Positions 33,651 through 43,825 of a stretch of 64,000 nucleotides of DNA are shown piece after piece. The DNA is from Flavivirga aquimarina (GTDB lineage: Bacteria > Bacteroidota > Bacteroidia > Flavobacteriales > Flavobacteriaceae). Both the position numbers and the translations under genes were made by a program. Position 1 is the first letter of the stretch, and every line of letters begins with the position of its first letter. Below the pieces are notes generated by a model that was given only the letters and a program-made list of their open reading frames with translations, was not told where the DNA came from and ran no database searches. The stretch covers positions 1-64,000 of the forward strand of contig NZ_JAUOEK010000139.1 of NCBI RefSeq assembly GCF_030540835.1, in the 5' to 3' direction.

Positions 33651-34961
33651 TTGAAAAAATTAATTCATTATATAAACAGTAAAGTTTTAGTTAAAGTTAC
33701 CTCGTTACAAACGGCTTCTGTATTAACAAGAATAATAGCAGGGATATTAACTTCAAAAGCTATAGCTATTTTTATTGGACCAGTAGGTTTAGCGTTAATT
33801 GGGAATTTACAGAATTTTGTGAGTTCTTTTCAAACTATTGCTATACTTGGTTTTTATAATGGCGCAGTAAAATATATTTCAGATTTTAAAGACAATGTTG
33901 TAGAACTAAGTAAAACGATATCAACTATATTTTATGTTGCTTTTGTGTCTACTATTTTAATGTCGTTTTTGTGTTATTTTAATGCAGGATTAATAAACGA
34001 TCTCATTTTTCCTGTTTATAATGACTATACTTATGTCATTCAAGTATTTGCTATTGTACTCCCTTTTTATGCTTTAAACATGTTTTCATTTTCTATAATG
34101 AATGGTTTTTCTAAGTATAAGATATTAATTATTATTAATATAATTGGTCAAATATTAAGTGTTTCCATAGCCTTGCTTTTAATTTATCAAAAAAAGCTCG
34201 ATGGCGCTTTAGTGTCAGTAGTAATAGCAGAAGCACTCATATTTTTAATCACATTGGTAGGTATTATTAATAGACGTAATTTATCATCGCTTATAAGAGT
34301 CGATAGAGTGGATTATAGTTTTCTAAAAAAAATGAGTTCATACTCATTAATGGCGCTTTTTTCTGCTGTCTTTTTGCCGTTTATAGCTATAGCTATTAGA
34401 TCGTATATTATAGATAATATTGGTTATAAAGACGCTGGTTTTTGGGAAGCGATGACAAGAATATCCAAATATTATTTAATGTTGGTTAGTTCGTTAATAG
34501 CATTATATATATTACCACGATTTTCCGAGATTGACGATGCTAAGGAATTTAAAAAAGAGGTCGTTAGTTTTTATAAAACTATTATACCTATTTTAGCTAC
34601 TGGCTTGTTTATTATATATTTACTGAAACCACTTATAGTATCTGTAGTTTTTTCCAGTGAGTTTGAACCTGTTGAAGATTTGTTTTTATGGCAACTGTTA
34701 GGTGATTTTATCAAGATTTTATCTATTGTTATTGCCTACCAGTTTTTAGCAAAAAAAATGTTTTGGCACTATATTTTAACAGAGGCTTTTTTAATCGTAA
34801 TATTGTATACGACCAGTATTTATTTTATTGACTTATTTGATGGTGTTAAAGGAGCGGTTGTTGCTCATTTTGTGAGTTATCTAATGTATTATGGTATTAT
34901 TTTGTTGATATTTGGAAGTTCGCTTTTTGGGGTTGAGAATACGGAAAAGATTGATAAATAA
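33651..34961 (+). CDS. O-antigen translocase (Wzx-type flippase) 1
   Basis: A 436-residue polytopic protein of the polysaccharide-flippase (MATE-like) superfamily, expected to turn lipid-linked glycan units across the inner membrane. The N-terminal KVTSLQTASVLTRIIAGILT then SKAIAIFIGPVGLALIGNLQ and the late WQLLGDFIKILSIVIAYQFL are typical for O-antigen translocases. About twelve helices are seen. The start is a TTG at 33651, since no ATG is in place. A paralogue follows 32 bp later, and glycosyltransferase genes come next. Confidence 0.85.
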   Translation: MKKLIHYINSKVLVKVTSLQTASVLTRIIAGILTSKAIAIFIGPVGLALIGNLQNFVSSFQTIAILGFYNGAVKYISDFKDNVVELSKTISTIFYVAFVSTILMSFLCYFNAGLINDLIFPVYNDYTYVIQVFAIVLPFYALNMFSFSIMNGFSKYKILIIINIIGQILSVSIALLLIYQKKLDGALVSVVIAEALIFLITLVGIINRRNLSSLIRVDRVDYSFLKKMSSYSLMALFSAVFLPFIAIAIRSYIIDNIGYKDAGFWEAMTRISKYYLMLVSSLIALYILPRFSEIDDAKEFKKEVVSFYKTIIPILATGLFIIYLLKPLIVSVVFSSEFEPVEDLFLWQLLGDFIKILSIVIAYQFLAKKMFWHYILTEAFLIVILYTTSIYFIDLFDGVKGAVVAHFVSYLMYYGIILLIFGSSLFGVENTEKIDK

Positions 34962-34993
34962 GTTACTTTTAATTAATTTACTTTATCTAATTA

Positions 34994-36286
34994 TTGAATA
35001 TACCTAGCTTTATAAAAAACAATTTGTTATTAAAAGTTACTTCAGCTAATACTATGCTAGTTTTAGTGAGAATGGGGTTTTCTCTGATATCTCAAAAAGC
35101 TTTAGCTATACTAATAGGAGCAGATGGGATTGCACAAGTTGGAAATTTGAAGAATATTGTTAGTTTTTTTGAACAATTTTCTGTTTTAGGAACTTCAAAT
35201 GGGTTGATTAAGTATATATCTGAGTATAAAGATGATAAAAAACAGTTAAGTCATTTATTTTCTACGGCATTCGTTTTTGCAGCTTTTGCTTCAATATTTT
35301 CTTTTATTATATTGTTTTTTCTATCAGATGTTCTTAATGGTCTCGTTTTTGGAATTGATAATGATTATGTATACATTTTTAAAATTTTATCATTTATAAT
35401 TCCTTTTATGGGGATAAATGCTATTTTGAATTCTCTACTTAATGGAGTTTCAGCATATAAGTTATTTTCTAAGGTGAATTTGTTTACTATAGTTGTAAGC
35501 ACTATAATTATTGTAAGTTTTACTTTTAAAAAGGGAACTAACGGTAGTTTATTAGCCATTAGTCTGGTTCCTCTAATACAGTTTTTTGGATATTTATTAA
35601 TGCTTTCTAAAAAGTATAAAAAGCATATTAATTTAACAAAGTTGTCTTATAACTTGTATTTTAAAAATAAACTGATGTCCTATAGTTTTATGACAGTTAT
35701 AGTTATACTATTTATAAATATAAGTGAAGTAGCTATAAGGCGCCTTATAGAAGATAAAGTAAGTGTTTTAGATGCAGGATATTGGACAGCTATGACTTCT
35801 GTTTCTAAAACATATATGCAATTTTCAGCAGCAATTTTCCCTTTATATATATTACCAAAATATGCAAAGATTAATGATACTTTTGGTTTTAGAAGAGAAG
35901 TGAAAAAAATTTACAAAATGTTATTGCCTTTAATAGTAATAGGAATGTTCCTTGTTTTTCTATTTAGGGATTTAATAATCAACGTGCTTTATACCGAAGA
36001 ATTTTTAAGCATGTCAGGATTGTTTAAATGGCAATTAATGGGCGATTTAATAAAGTTTAGTGCTATTGTAATATCTTATCAGTTTTTAGCAAAAAAACAG
36101 ATAATTAATTTTGTTTTCACAGAAATACTATCAGTGTTATTATTTTATGGCTTTTCAGTTTATTTTGTAGACTACTATGGGACTGAGGGTATTGTAATTG
36201 CTCATTTTGTCAGATATGTTTTATACTTTTTAGTTGTGCTTTATATTTTAAGACATAGTTTTATTGGGCAAAATAAATTGTTATAG
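34994..36286 (+). CDS. O-antigen translocase (Wzx-type flippase) 2
   Basis: A 430-residue flippase that is a paralogue of the preceding gene. They share KVTS-A-T--VL-R- at the N-terminus and the WQL-GD-IK...I-YQFLAKK segment near the end. It also starts with TTG (34994). The pair probably arose by local duplication, and each may move a different glycan, or one may be spare. It is followed by a glycosyltransferase after 14 bp in what looks like one operon. Confidence 0.83.
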   Translation: MNIPSFIKNNLLLKVTSANTMLVLVRMGFSLISQKALAILIGADGIAQVGNLKNIVSFFEQFSVLGTSNGLIKYISEYKDDKKQLSHLFSTAFVFAAFASIFSFIILFFLSDVLNGLVFGIDNDYVYIFKILSFIIPFMGINAILNSLLNGVSAYKLFSKVNLFTIVVSTIIIVSFTFKKGTNGSLLAISLVPLIQFFGYLLMLSKKYKKHINLTKLSYNLYFKNKLMSYSFMTVIVILFINISEVAIRRLIEDKVSVLDAGYWTAMTSVSKTYMQFSAAIFPLYILPKYAKINDTFGFRREVKKIYKMLLPLIVIGMFLVFLFRDLIINVLYTEEFLSMSGLFKWQLMGDLIKFSAIVISYQFLAKKQIINFVFTEILSVLLFYGFSVYFVDYYGTEGIVIAHFVRYVLYFLVVLYILRHSFIGQNKLL

Positions 36287-36300
36287 AAAATATAGATTGA

Positions 36301-37140
36301 ATGGAAGCGCTAACAAAAGAAAATGACTTAAAACTTGAAGTTTTAATTTCCACAATGAATAAAGTTTCATTAGCTTTTGTTAAAGAGATGTTTCCCTATA
36401 ATAATATGTTAAAGGACGTAAATGTTTTAATAGTAAATCAAACAGAAAAAGGTAAAGAACTTACTTCAGATTTTGATAACATCAGAGTCATAAACTCTTA
36501 TGAAATTGGGCTCTCTAAAAGTAGAAACTTGGCTGTAAAGAATGCTGTTGGAGATATATGTTTAATTGCAGATGATGATGTTGTGTATAAAGAAGGTTTT
36601 CAGGAAATTATAAAGAAAACATTTGCGACGTTACCCAAAGTATCAATTATAAAGTTTAAAATTGAAACTTTTTGTGGAAAAGAATATAAATCATACCCAA
36701 ATACTTCAAAAATAATTCACAAAGAGAAAGATATGAAAGAAATTTCATCAATAGAAATGGCTTTTAAAAGGAAAGATATATTGAAAAACAATATTTATTT
36801 TAATACTTTTTTCGGTTTAGGAAGTAATTTTCTATCAGGTGAAGAATACCTGTTTTTAAGTGATGCTATAAATAAAAATTTAATCATATATTTTAAAAAT
36901 AAATTTATAGTTAAGCATTCATTTCAAAGATCTACCAGTAATCTTGGTAGTGATAATTTTATAAAAGCACAAACAGCTCTATATTTCCATAAATATAAAA
37001 ATTTGGGTTATCTACTTTTGTTTAAGCTGGTTTTCTTTCTTTTAAGAAAAGACTATATTAAGTTTAAACATGTCGGTAGAAAAATCATGGTTGGATTAAA
37101 TGCTATTAAAGAATATAAAAAATTAAATGAAGCATGTTAG
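36301..37140 (+). CDS. Family 2 glycosyltransferase
   Basis: A 279-residue protein of the GT-A fold that likely adds a sugar to a surface glycan on the cytoplasmic side of the membrane. The N-terminal EVLISTMNKVSLAF starts the nucleotide-sugar fold, and the DxD-type motif appears as IADDDVVYKEGF. SLSKSRNLAVKNA-like sequence, here GLSKSRNLAVKNAVGDICLI, is usual for GT2 enzymes. The C-terminus is basic and may bind the membrane. The stop overlaps the next start by 14 bp, so the genes are translated together. Confidence 0.82.
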   Translation: MEALTKENDLKLEVLISTMNKVSLAFVKEMFPYNNMLKDVNVLIVNQTEKGKELTSDFDNIRVINSYEIGLSKSRNLAVKNAVGDICLIADDDVVYKEGFQEIIKKTFATLPKVSIIKFKIETFCGKEYKSYPNTSKIIHKEKDMKEISSIEMAFKRKDILKNNIYFNTFFGLGSNFLSGEEYLFLSDAINKNLIIYFKNKFIVKHSFQRSTSNLGSDNFIKAQTALYFHKYKNLGYLLLFKLVFFLLRKDYIKFKHVGRKIMVGLNAIKEYKKLNEAC

Positions 37141-38728
37141 CGAAATAAAAAAGTTGGGGTATTTGTTTTTAATCCCAATGGGACTGTCTTTTTCTTTTGA
37201 ATGTATCTTTAATGAAGTTACTATAAGCGTTGTTTATAATTTATTAGAGAACCTTTTGTTTGGCATACTATTAATTGCTCCTTTATATTTTTTATCGAAC
37301 CATATAATAAGCAAGATTTATTTTATTGTATCATACTTGTTTTTTATGGTTTGCATCTATTTTGAAACATCATATTATTACTTGTTTAAAACGTATTTTA
37401 GTTCGTCTTCCATATTTGTAATTTTTGATTCCAATATGGAAGAAACAAAGGAATTTTTAGACTTTTATGTTGATATACCAATAATAGTCTTCACCATATT
37501 AATTATATCGGCATTATTTGTTGCTTTAATCAAAAAAAGGAACTTAGAAGCGACCAAATTATTAAGAACAAAAAAAAATAAACTTAAAGTTTCGGCTTTG
37601 GTAATTGCAATTCTGCTCTTTTTGAAATTTTCCACTTTAATTATATTCAATGCCCCTTATCTAATGGTCAAATCGGGTATAGAGTATAATAAAGAATCAA
37701 AGAAATTCGGTAATTATAAGGAGAATAAAAATGGTAATTTTAAAAATATTTACAGACCATTAAACGATGATGAAGAGCTTTATGTCATTATAATTGGAGA
37801 ATCTACTTCCAGATCGCATTTAGGATTATACGATTACTATAGGGAAACCACACCCGAACTTAAAAAGATAAACAAAGATTTATTAGTATATAAAGATGTT
37901 ATTAGTCCACATGCATACTCTGTTGGAGCCTTAACAAAAATATTAACTATTGGTAATTACGAAAACCCAGAAAGCGTTTCAAAAGGTTCAATAATACAAT
38001 TGGTCAATAGGGCTGGTTTTGAAACGTATTGGCTGTCTAATCAAAGACCAATAGGGCCTTACGAAAGTATGATAACCAAAATTAGTTTATCGGCTAAAAA
38101 CCATAGATTTTTAACGACTACCATAGCTGGTAAGAGTAAAGTTTTAGATGGGGAACTCTTAAAAGAATTTAAAAAAGTTGCAAGTAATAATATTAAGAAA
38201 AAAGTCGTTTTTGTTCACTTAATGGGAACACATCATCATTACGAAAATAGATACCCAGAGGCTTTTAATAAATTTAAAGACGAGCCGATAACAAAGTTTA
38301 AATCCGAAGAAAATTTTGTAAAAATCAATCATTACCATAATGCCATTTTATATAACGACTTTATCGTATCAGAGCTTATTAGACAGGTTGATGATTTGAA
38401 TACTAAAAGTTTTGTCTTGTATTTTTCCGATCATGGCGAAGAGGTATTCGATGATTTAAATATGGCAGGGCACAATGAAGATATTTATTCAAAAAAGATG
38501 TTCGACATTCCGTTTGTACTTTGGCAATCTCAAAAATATAAGCAAGAAAACGAACTGCCATTTGTTGAAGATAGGAAATATATGATTGATGATTTATTTC
38601 ATGGGATGGCAGATTTATTAAACATTAGTGCCAACGAAGTTGATTTTACCCGTAGTATTTTTAATAAAGATTTTAAAGAAAGAAAAAGAGTTGTAAAAGA
38701 TACGATTGATTATGACACTTTTTTTTAA
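37127..38728 (+). CDS. Phosphoethanolamine transferase (EptA/CptA type)
   Basis: A 533-residue inner-membrane enzyme that moves phosphoethanolamine from phosphatidylethanolamine to lipid A or the LPS core, which lowers negative charge and can reduce sensitivity to cationic peptides. Five N-terminal helices are followed by a periplasmic sulfatase-fold domain. GESTSRSHLGLYDYYRETTP holds the nucleophile, probably threonine 227. Metal ligands appear in FSDHGEEVFDD and MAGHNEDIY. The overlap with the previous gene supports one operon. The exact acceptor position cannot be told. Confidence 0.88.
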   Translation: MKHVSEIKKLGYLFLIPMGLSFSFECIFNEVTISVVYNLLENLLFGILLIAPLYFLSNHIISKIYFIVSYLFFMVCIYFETSYYYLFKTYFSSSSIFVIFDSNMEETKEFLDFYVDIPIIVFTILIISALFVALIKKRNLEATKLLRTKKNKLKVSALVIAILLFLKFSTLIIFNAPYLMVKSGIEYNKESKKFGNYKENKNGNFKNIYRPLNDDEELYVIIIGESTSRSHLGLYDYYRETTPELKKINKDLLVYKDVISPHAYSVGALTKILTIGNYENPESVSKGSIIQLVNRAGFETYWLSNQRPIGPYESMITKISLSAKNHRFLTTTIAGKSKVLDGELLKEFKKVASNNIKKKVVFVHLMGTHHHYENRYPEAFNKFKDEPITKFKSEENFVKINHYHNAILYNDFIVSELIRQVDDLNTKSFVLYFSDHGEEVFDDLNMAGHNEDIYSKKMFDIPFVLWQSQKYKQENELPFVEDRKYMIDDLFHGMADLLNISANEVDFTRSIFNKDFKERKRVVKDTIDYDTFF

Positions 38729-38872
38729 TAATTTGATTGCAATTTTTTGAAAGTAGGCTCGTACTAAATTTTTAGTTTAAATATATAATAGATTATACTA
38801 ATACATTTTATAAATTTGGTTTATATTGAAAACATTATAGAGTAATATATCTGTCCAACTTAATTCGAATAA

Positions 38873-40171
38873 TTGACGCTATTTAACAGAATCACCTCCA
38901 ACTTTTATAAAACCAGTTACATACTTATATATGTGATCGTTGGTATCTTTGTTATCAATAAAGATATCATTTATTACCCGGATAGCTATACTTTTTTAGA
39001 TATGGCTTTCAATCATTCGCCGGTTTATTGCACATTTCTCTATGTACTAACAACTATTTTTGGCGATAATTTTGAATTGCCATTAATTTTAAGTCAATTT
39101 GGAATAATCGTTTTGGCCACGAGGTTTTTTCTTAAAAGCCTAAACAAGGTTTTTAAAATTCATGCGGTCGGGCTATTGTTTGTTCAGCTAATATTATTGG
39201 CGCCTTGCGTTTATTTGCATTTTTTATGCAATTCAATTTTAACAGAAGCTATATCATATTCGCTTTTTTTAATCATTTTTAGCTATGCCTTAAAAATGTT
39301 TGTAGAAGAGGAATTAAGCTATATTTATAAAATTTGTGCCATTCTTTTTCTGCTTATTTTAACAAGAGGTCAGTTTACAGCTATTATTCCGGTATTGATT
39401 TTAACCGTAGCCTATTTAATTTTTAAAAATAAAACCATTGCAAAAAATTATAAATTTTTAATTATACTAATAGCGTTACCATTTATAACTAGTTTAACCG
39501 AAAAAGTATACAATAAGGTCGTGTTTGGGTATTATGTAAACAATGCTATGAACTATGTACATTTAATAAGTTCTCCGTTTTATATAGCCAATGAAGATGA
39601 TATAAATCTTTTTGATGAAGAAGATGAGAAAACATATTTTAAATTGATTTATGATAGTTTATATGAAGCAGAATTAACGCGTGACCAAAATTTGAGTTTT
39701 GAAACTGACGATTATCAATTTTATCAGCAAAATTTCACTAAAATTTGTAATAAAAGAATTTATAAACTCGGATTAGAGTTTTTTGAACTAAAAGAACTCA
39801 ATTATTACGAGCAAAATATTAGTTTGAATAAGTTGTGCTCAAAAATGGTTTTTCCATTAATAAAACAAAATTTTAAAATCTGGAGTATTTTGGTTTTTAA
39901 AAACCTAAAAAACTCTTTTAGCTCATTCAAACAATTACTTATGTTCTTAATGCTATTTGCATATGGTTTGTTCTATCTAAGAAAAAGAAATAACAATACT
40001 TATAAATTTATAGTTTTGGCAATTTTGTTTATGCTTGCCAATAATATGCTTATTGCCTTGGTTGTGCATTCAATTAAACGCTATATATTCTATTTTGATT
40101 GGGTTATTTTCGCTGTGATAATATTGCTATTTAATGAAGTTTTAAAGAAAAATACAACTCATGAGTTTTGA
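38873..40171 (+). CDS. Polytopic membrane protein of the glycan cluster
   Basis: A 432-residue protein with about ten hydrophobic helices, which I do not recognise with certainty. The early YYPDSYTFLDMAFNHSPVYC has an acidic, aromatic loop after helix one that recalls membrane GT-C glycosyltransferases. A long polar loop with many acidic residues lies at 240-320. The start is a TTG at 38873. The stop overlaps the next glycosyltransferase by 11 bp. A glycan polymerase or GT-C enzyme is the likeliest role. Confidence 0.6.
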   Translation: MTLFNRITSNFYKTSYILIYVIVGIFVINKDIIYYPDSYTFLDMAFNHSPVYCTFLYVLTTIFGDNFELPLILSQFGIIVLATRFFLKSLNKVFKIHAVGLLFVQLILLAPCVYLHFLCNSILTEAISYSLFLIIFSYALKMFVEEELSYIYKICAILFLLILTRGQFTAIIPVLILTVAYLIFKNKTIAKNYKFLIILIALPFITSLTEKVYNKVVFGYYVNNAMNYVHLISSPFYIANEDDINLFDEEDEKTYFKLIYDSLYEAELTRDQNLSFETDDYQFYQQNFTKICNKRIYKLGLEFFELKELNYYEQNISLNKLCSKMVFPLIKQNFKIWSILVFKNLKNSFSSFKQLLMFLMLFAYGLFYLRKRNNNTYKFIVLAILFMLANNMLIALVVHSIKRYIFYFDWVIFAVIILLFNEVLKKNTTHEF

Positions 40172-41276
40172 ACTATCTATTGTTATGCCTTGCTTAAACG
40201 AAGCAGAAACGATTGCCAAGTGTATTCAGAAAGCAATGACTTTTATGAAGAACAATAATATAAATGGCGAAGTAGTTATAGGAGATAATGGAAGTACTGA
40301 TGGATCTCAGGAAATAGCTAAAAGTTTAGGTGCTAAAGTAATTAATATTAAAAAAAAAGGCTATGGAAATGCTACAAGAGGAGCCATTGAGGGGGCTTGT
40401 GGAATATATATAATTACAGCAGATACAGATGATAGCCACGACATTCTCAATCTTAATCCTTTTATTGAAAAATTAAGAGAAGGCTATGATTTAGTTATGG
40501 GAAACCGTTTTAAAGGAGAGACTAATAAAAAGGCAATGCCTCTTTTGCATCGATATGTTGGAAACCCTGTATTAACATTTATTGGAAATTTGTTTTTTAA
40601 AACTAATATAGGTGATTTTCATTGTGGTTTGAGAGGGTTTAGAAGAGAAGCTTATGATAATATGGATTTATCGACTACGGGTATGGAATTTGCCTCAGAG
40701 ATAGTTGTAAAAGCTTCCATGTTAAATTTAAGAATAATTGAGGTGCCAACAACTGTATTCCCAGCTGGAAGAAGTAGAAAAGCTCATTTAAGAACATTTC
40801 CAGATGGGTGGAGACATTTAAGGTTTCTTCTGTTGTACAGTCCAAAGTGGTTATTTTTAATTCCGGGGATATTTTTTATGCTAATAGGCATTTGCGGAAC
40901 ACTTGCAACTATGGTTGGCAATGAAACAAAAACTTTAAAGTGGGTGCCCCTTTTTGCAGGCTTGTTTTTAATAAGTTTTCAGTTTGTGGTTTTTTATGCG
41001 CTTACCAAAATTTATGCTACCAATCATGGATTAATACCCAGAAAGAAAAGTTATAATAATTTATTCTTGTATTTCACCTTAGAAAGGGGATTGATTACAG
41101 GATTGCTATTTATCCTATTAGGATTTGTTTTATATTATTTAGGGTTTAAGGAAGAGACTCATATAGTTTTAACCATAAAGACAATAGTACCAGCAACTAT
41201 GGTAGTAGCTCTAGGAACTCAATTAATCTTATTTAGTTTCTTTTTTAGTATTTTGGGATTAAAAGAAAATGATTGA
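40161..41276 (+). CDS. Family 2 glycosyltransferase, dolichol-phosphate mannosyltransferase-like
   Basis: A 371-residue membrane-bound glycosyltransferase. The GT2 catalytic domain covers about 1-230, with SIVMPCLNEAETIAKCIQKA, GDNGSTDGSQEIAK, and the DxD-type TADTDDSHDI. The segment FHCGLRGFRREAYD is usual for DPM1-like enzymes that load a lipid phosphate with a sugar. Four C-terminal helices follow. It probably makes a lipid-linked sugar donor used by membrane enzymes such as the preceding one. It overlaps that gene by 11 bp. Confidence 0.85.
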   Translation: MSFELSIVMPCLNEAETIAKCIQKAMTFMKNNNINGEVVIGDNGSTDGSQEIAKSLGAKVINIKKKGYGNATRGAIEGACGIYIITADTDDSHDILNLNPFIEKLREGYDLVMGNRFKGETNKKAMPLLHRYVGNPVLTFIGNLFFKTNIGDFHCGLRGFRREAYDNMDLSTTGMEFASEIVVKASMLNLRIIEVPTTVFPAGRSRKAHLRTFPDGWRHLRFLLLYSPKWLFLIPGIFFMLIGICGTLATMVGNETKTLKWVPLFAGLFLISFQFVVFYALTKIYATNHGLIPRKKSYNNLFLYFTLERGLITGLLFILLGFVLYYLGFKEETHIVLTIKTIVPATMVVALGTQLILFSFFFSILGLKEND

Positions 41277-41300
41277 TTTCTTTCAATTTTGATATAAAAA

Positions 41301-42233
41301 CTATCGATATAAATAAAAGAAGATCCCTTTCCTGTCTAATTTCGTTTTTAGACTATATAAATATCTCAACAAATTCTTGGGCATTAAGAAGATGGTTTTT
41401 TGTTTTAGGCTTAAGTTGTTCGGATCAATATTTTTATATATTGATTTGCTAAGAATATTATTTGTCATTTTAAAATTTAGAGCAACAGCATATCTGTTCA
41501 TATCCATAAATTTTTTTAAAGACTTATTTGTTTTTTCTTGCTCTATAAATTTGTCTAATAATAATAATCGATCTTCAGTTGCTTTACTTGTTGAAAGGCT
41601 GTTATCATTTTTTACATAGATAGAAGTAACTATATTATTGATAGCTACACTATTTTTTAATGCTATTTGGGTCCATAAATAAGTGTCTTGTCCAGATCTC
41701 AGATCTACATCAAAAAAACTAATATTATCAAATATATATTTAGGGATAACTACAGCAGAAGAATTTACTATTGAATCGTATAAATTTGATTCAAAATAAT
41801 TCTTTACTAATCCTTTATAACCATATGGTATATATTTTAGTTTTGATTTTTTATAATGTTTACCACCTAATAATATATTGTAACCACTACAATACATTCC
41901 CATATCAGGAAACTCATTTATTAAATGGAATATGGTTAGTAAATGATTTTCATACCAAAAATCATCGGCATCTAAGAGAGCTATATAGTTCCCACTGGCT
42001 TTTTTAATACCGTAATTTCTAGCATGAGATGCACCATGATTTTTAATAGTAAATATTTTTATTCTAAAATCTTTAAAACTGTTTACTATATCTTCGCTTC
42101 TATCTGTAGAACCATCATTTACTATAATGATTTCAAAATATTTAAAAGATTGAGTTAATACACTTTTTAAAGTTTCTTCAATAAAGCCTTCTTTATTATA
42201 TAATGGTATGACTACAGAGAAAAATGGTGTCAT
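41301..42233 (-). CDS. Family 2 glycosyltransferase
   Basis: A 310-residue enzyme with a clear GT2 start: FFSVVIPLYNKEGFIEETLK, IIVNDGSTDRSEDIV, and ALLDADDFWYENH for the sugar-nucleotide and metal site. No membrane helix is present. It is the last gene of a leftward unit headed by ftsE and overlaps the previous glycosyltransferase by 4 bp. It is convergent with the DPM1-like gene, with 24 bp between the stops. The sugar is unknown. Confidence 0.87.
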   Translation of the reverse strand: MTPFFSVVIPLYNKEGFIEETLKSVLTQSFKYFEIIIVNDGSTDRSEDIVNSFKDFRIKIFTIKNHGASHARNYGIKKASGNYIALLDADDFWYENHLLTIFHLINEFPDMGMYCSGYNILLGGKHYKKSKLKYIPYGYKGLVKNYFESNLYDSIVNSSAVVIPKYIFDNISFFDVDLRSGQDTYLWTQIALKNSVAINNIVTSIYVKNDNSLSTSKATEDRLLLLDKFIEQEKTNKSLKKFMDMNRYAVALNFKMTNNILSKSIYKNIDPNNLSLKQKTIFLMPKNLLRYLYSLKTKLDRKGIFFYLYR

Positions 42234-43087
42234 TTTTTAGTTTTTAATAAACAAAAATACCCCAAACGATAAAAATCGTATAGCAATAAAGAAGGATATG
42301 ATGAATTAAAGTTTCGTGTTAAAAACGGCTTTAAAATTTTAAAAACATTTATAAGCAACCGATCTAACTTAATTTTCTTCAACTGATAGTAATATTTTGA
42401 TATTCCAACTTTATCTTTTTCTAATTTATTGTCATTGATTAAACGAACCAAATTTTCAATAGCATCTTCATTTTTCCTAATAAATGTATTAGCATCATCG
42501 TCTGTATTATGAATTACAGGGTTTTCTATACTATAAACAGGAATATTCTTTTTTTTTAATGAATTAAAAAACAAAACATCTTCATAACCATATTTTTTTA
42601 GAGTCTCATCGAATGGATTTTTTTTTAATATATTTTTTTTAACAAAAAAATTACAAGAGTGTAACCCTTTTTTACTTTCTCGTTTTTTTGTGTAAACCCA
42701 TCTTAGTTTAAAAGGAGGTTTTGGTGTCTCATCCATAGCTGTCATGCCTCCATGGACTACATTTTTATTTTTTAATGAAATATAATCTCTTATAAAGCTC
42801 TTTTTTTTAGGGAATGTACCAGCATCAATGAATAATAAATTTTCAAATTTTGAATCATTTGCCAATAAATTCCTGATAGCACTTCTTCCTATATTGTTTG
42901 GTAACTCTTTAAAAGTACAATTTTTTAAAAGATTTATTTCTCTGTTAGTAATGTTAATAGAAGATTTAGAGCCATCGTCATACACCAATATTTCAAATTC
43001 TATATTACACTCTATTATTTGGTTGTATAGTTCTTTAACTAAAAGAGTAGTATTTATGTTATATGCTGGAATTAATATCGAAAGCAT
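42230..43087 (-). CDS. Family 2 glycosyltransferase
   Basis: A 285-residue protein with the GT2 elements LSILIPAYNINTTLLVKEL, LVYDDGSKSSIN, and FIDAGTFPKKKSFIRDY, the last in place of the usual DxD (here DAG). The altered motif is also seen in some real GT2 enzymes. It overlaps both neighbours by one to four bases, so it is translated with them. It probably adds a sugar to the same glycan as the next gene. Confidence 0.78.
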   Translation of the reverse strand: MLSILIPAYNINTTLLVKELYNQIIECNIEFEILVYDDGSKSSINITNREINLLKNCTFKELPNNIGRSAIRNLLANDSKFENLLFIDAGTFPKKKSFIRDYISLKNKNVVHGGMTAMDETPKPPFKLRWVYTKKRESKKGLHSCNFFVKKNILKKNPFDETLKKYGYEDVLFFNSLKKKNIPVYSIENPVIHNTDDDANTFIRKNEDAIENLVRLINDNKLEKDKVGISKYYYQLKKIKLDRLLINVFKILKPFLTRNFNSSYPSLLLYDFYRLGYFCLLKTKK

Positions 43088-43824
43088 TACTTAGTAGCAA
43101 TTAAAATGGTTTCGGGAGATAAATAACCTAAATAAAAATCATCATCTTGGTTGCCAAAAGTGATTGTTGAAACATTAAAATCACAATTATCTAATCTGTT
43201 TTTTAATCCATCGAGAGAGTATATTCTAACATGGTCATCTTGACCAAAGTGCTGTTCTCTTTCTTCAGGAGATGTAATGCTATAATCTTCATAAATACCT
43301 CCTTCTTTGAAAGGGGTTTGTATATATATAACACCATTGGGTTTTAAAACCCTATAGAGTTCACTCATGGCTTTTATGTCCTCTATAATGTGTTCTAGAA
43401 TATGATAGCATATAATAAGGTCAAATTTTTCGTCACTTTGGTTTATATTGGTTATATCAAATTTATAATCGGCTAAAAAAGCATCTGTGAAATCTGTGCT
43501 ATAATAATTAATCTCTTGTATTTTTTTTAATTGTCTATAAATACTTCTTGGAGGCGAAAAGTGTAAAATATTATTTTTGATAGATTTATTTGAATTGAGT
43601 AAACTCCAAAGTCTTCTGGTTCTGGACAAACTACCACAAATAGGGCACATTAAGTCTTTGTTTTCTAATGTAATAAACGCTCTTAATTTTTTATTGCAAA
43701 TAGAACATTGATGTTTGTTTCCTATATAGAAAAAACCATGGAATCGTCGAAAAAACAATTCGTTTTTAAATAGAAATTTTTCAGGGATTACAGCTTTGAT
43801 GTTCTTTTTTATGAAATAATACAT
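43087..43824 (-). CDS. Class I SAM-dependent methyltransferase with zinc-ribbon start
   Basis: A 245-residue protein. The N-terminal part holds two CxxC pairs (CSICNKK and CPICGSLSRT), a zinc-ribbon-like module, followed by a methyltransferase domain with FDLIICYHILEHIIED and VLKPNGVIYIQTP. The first SAM-binding loop is weak (YYSTDFTDAF). Such proteins are common in glycan clusters and may methylate a sugar. The frame opens further upstream to 43914 inside ftsE, but the ATG at 43824 lies one base after the ftsE stop and is preferred. Confidence 0.75.
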   Translation of the reverse strand: MYYFIKKNIKAVIPEKFLFKNELFFRRFHGFFYIGNKHQCSICNKKLRAFITLENKDLMCPICGSLSRTRRLWSLLNSNKSIKNNILHFSPPRSIYRQLKKIQEINYYSTDFTDAFLADYKFDITNINQSDEKFDLIICYHILEHIIEDIKAMSELYRVLKPNGVIYIQTPFKEGGIYEDYSITSPEEREQHFGQDDHVRIYSLDGLKNRLDNCDFNVSTITFGNQDDDFYLGYLSPETILIATK

Positions 43825-43825
43825 G

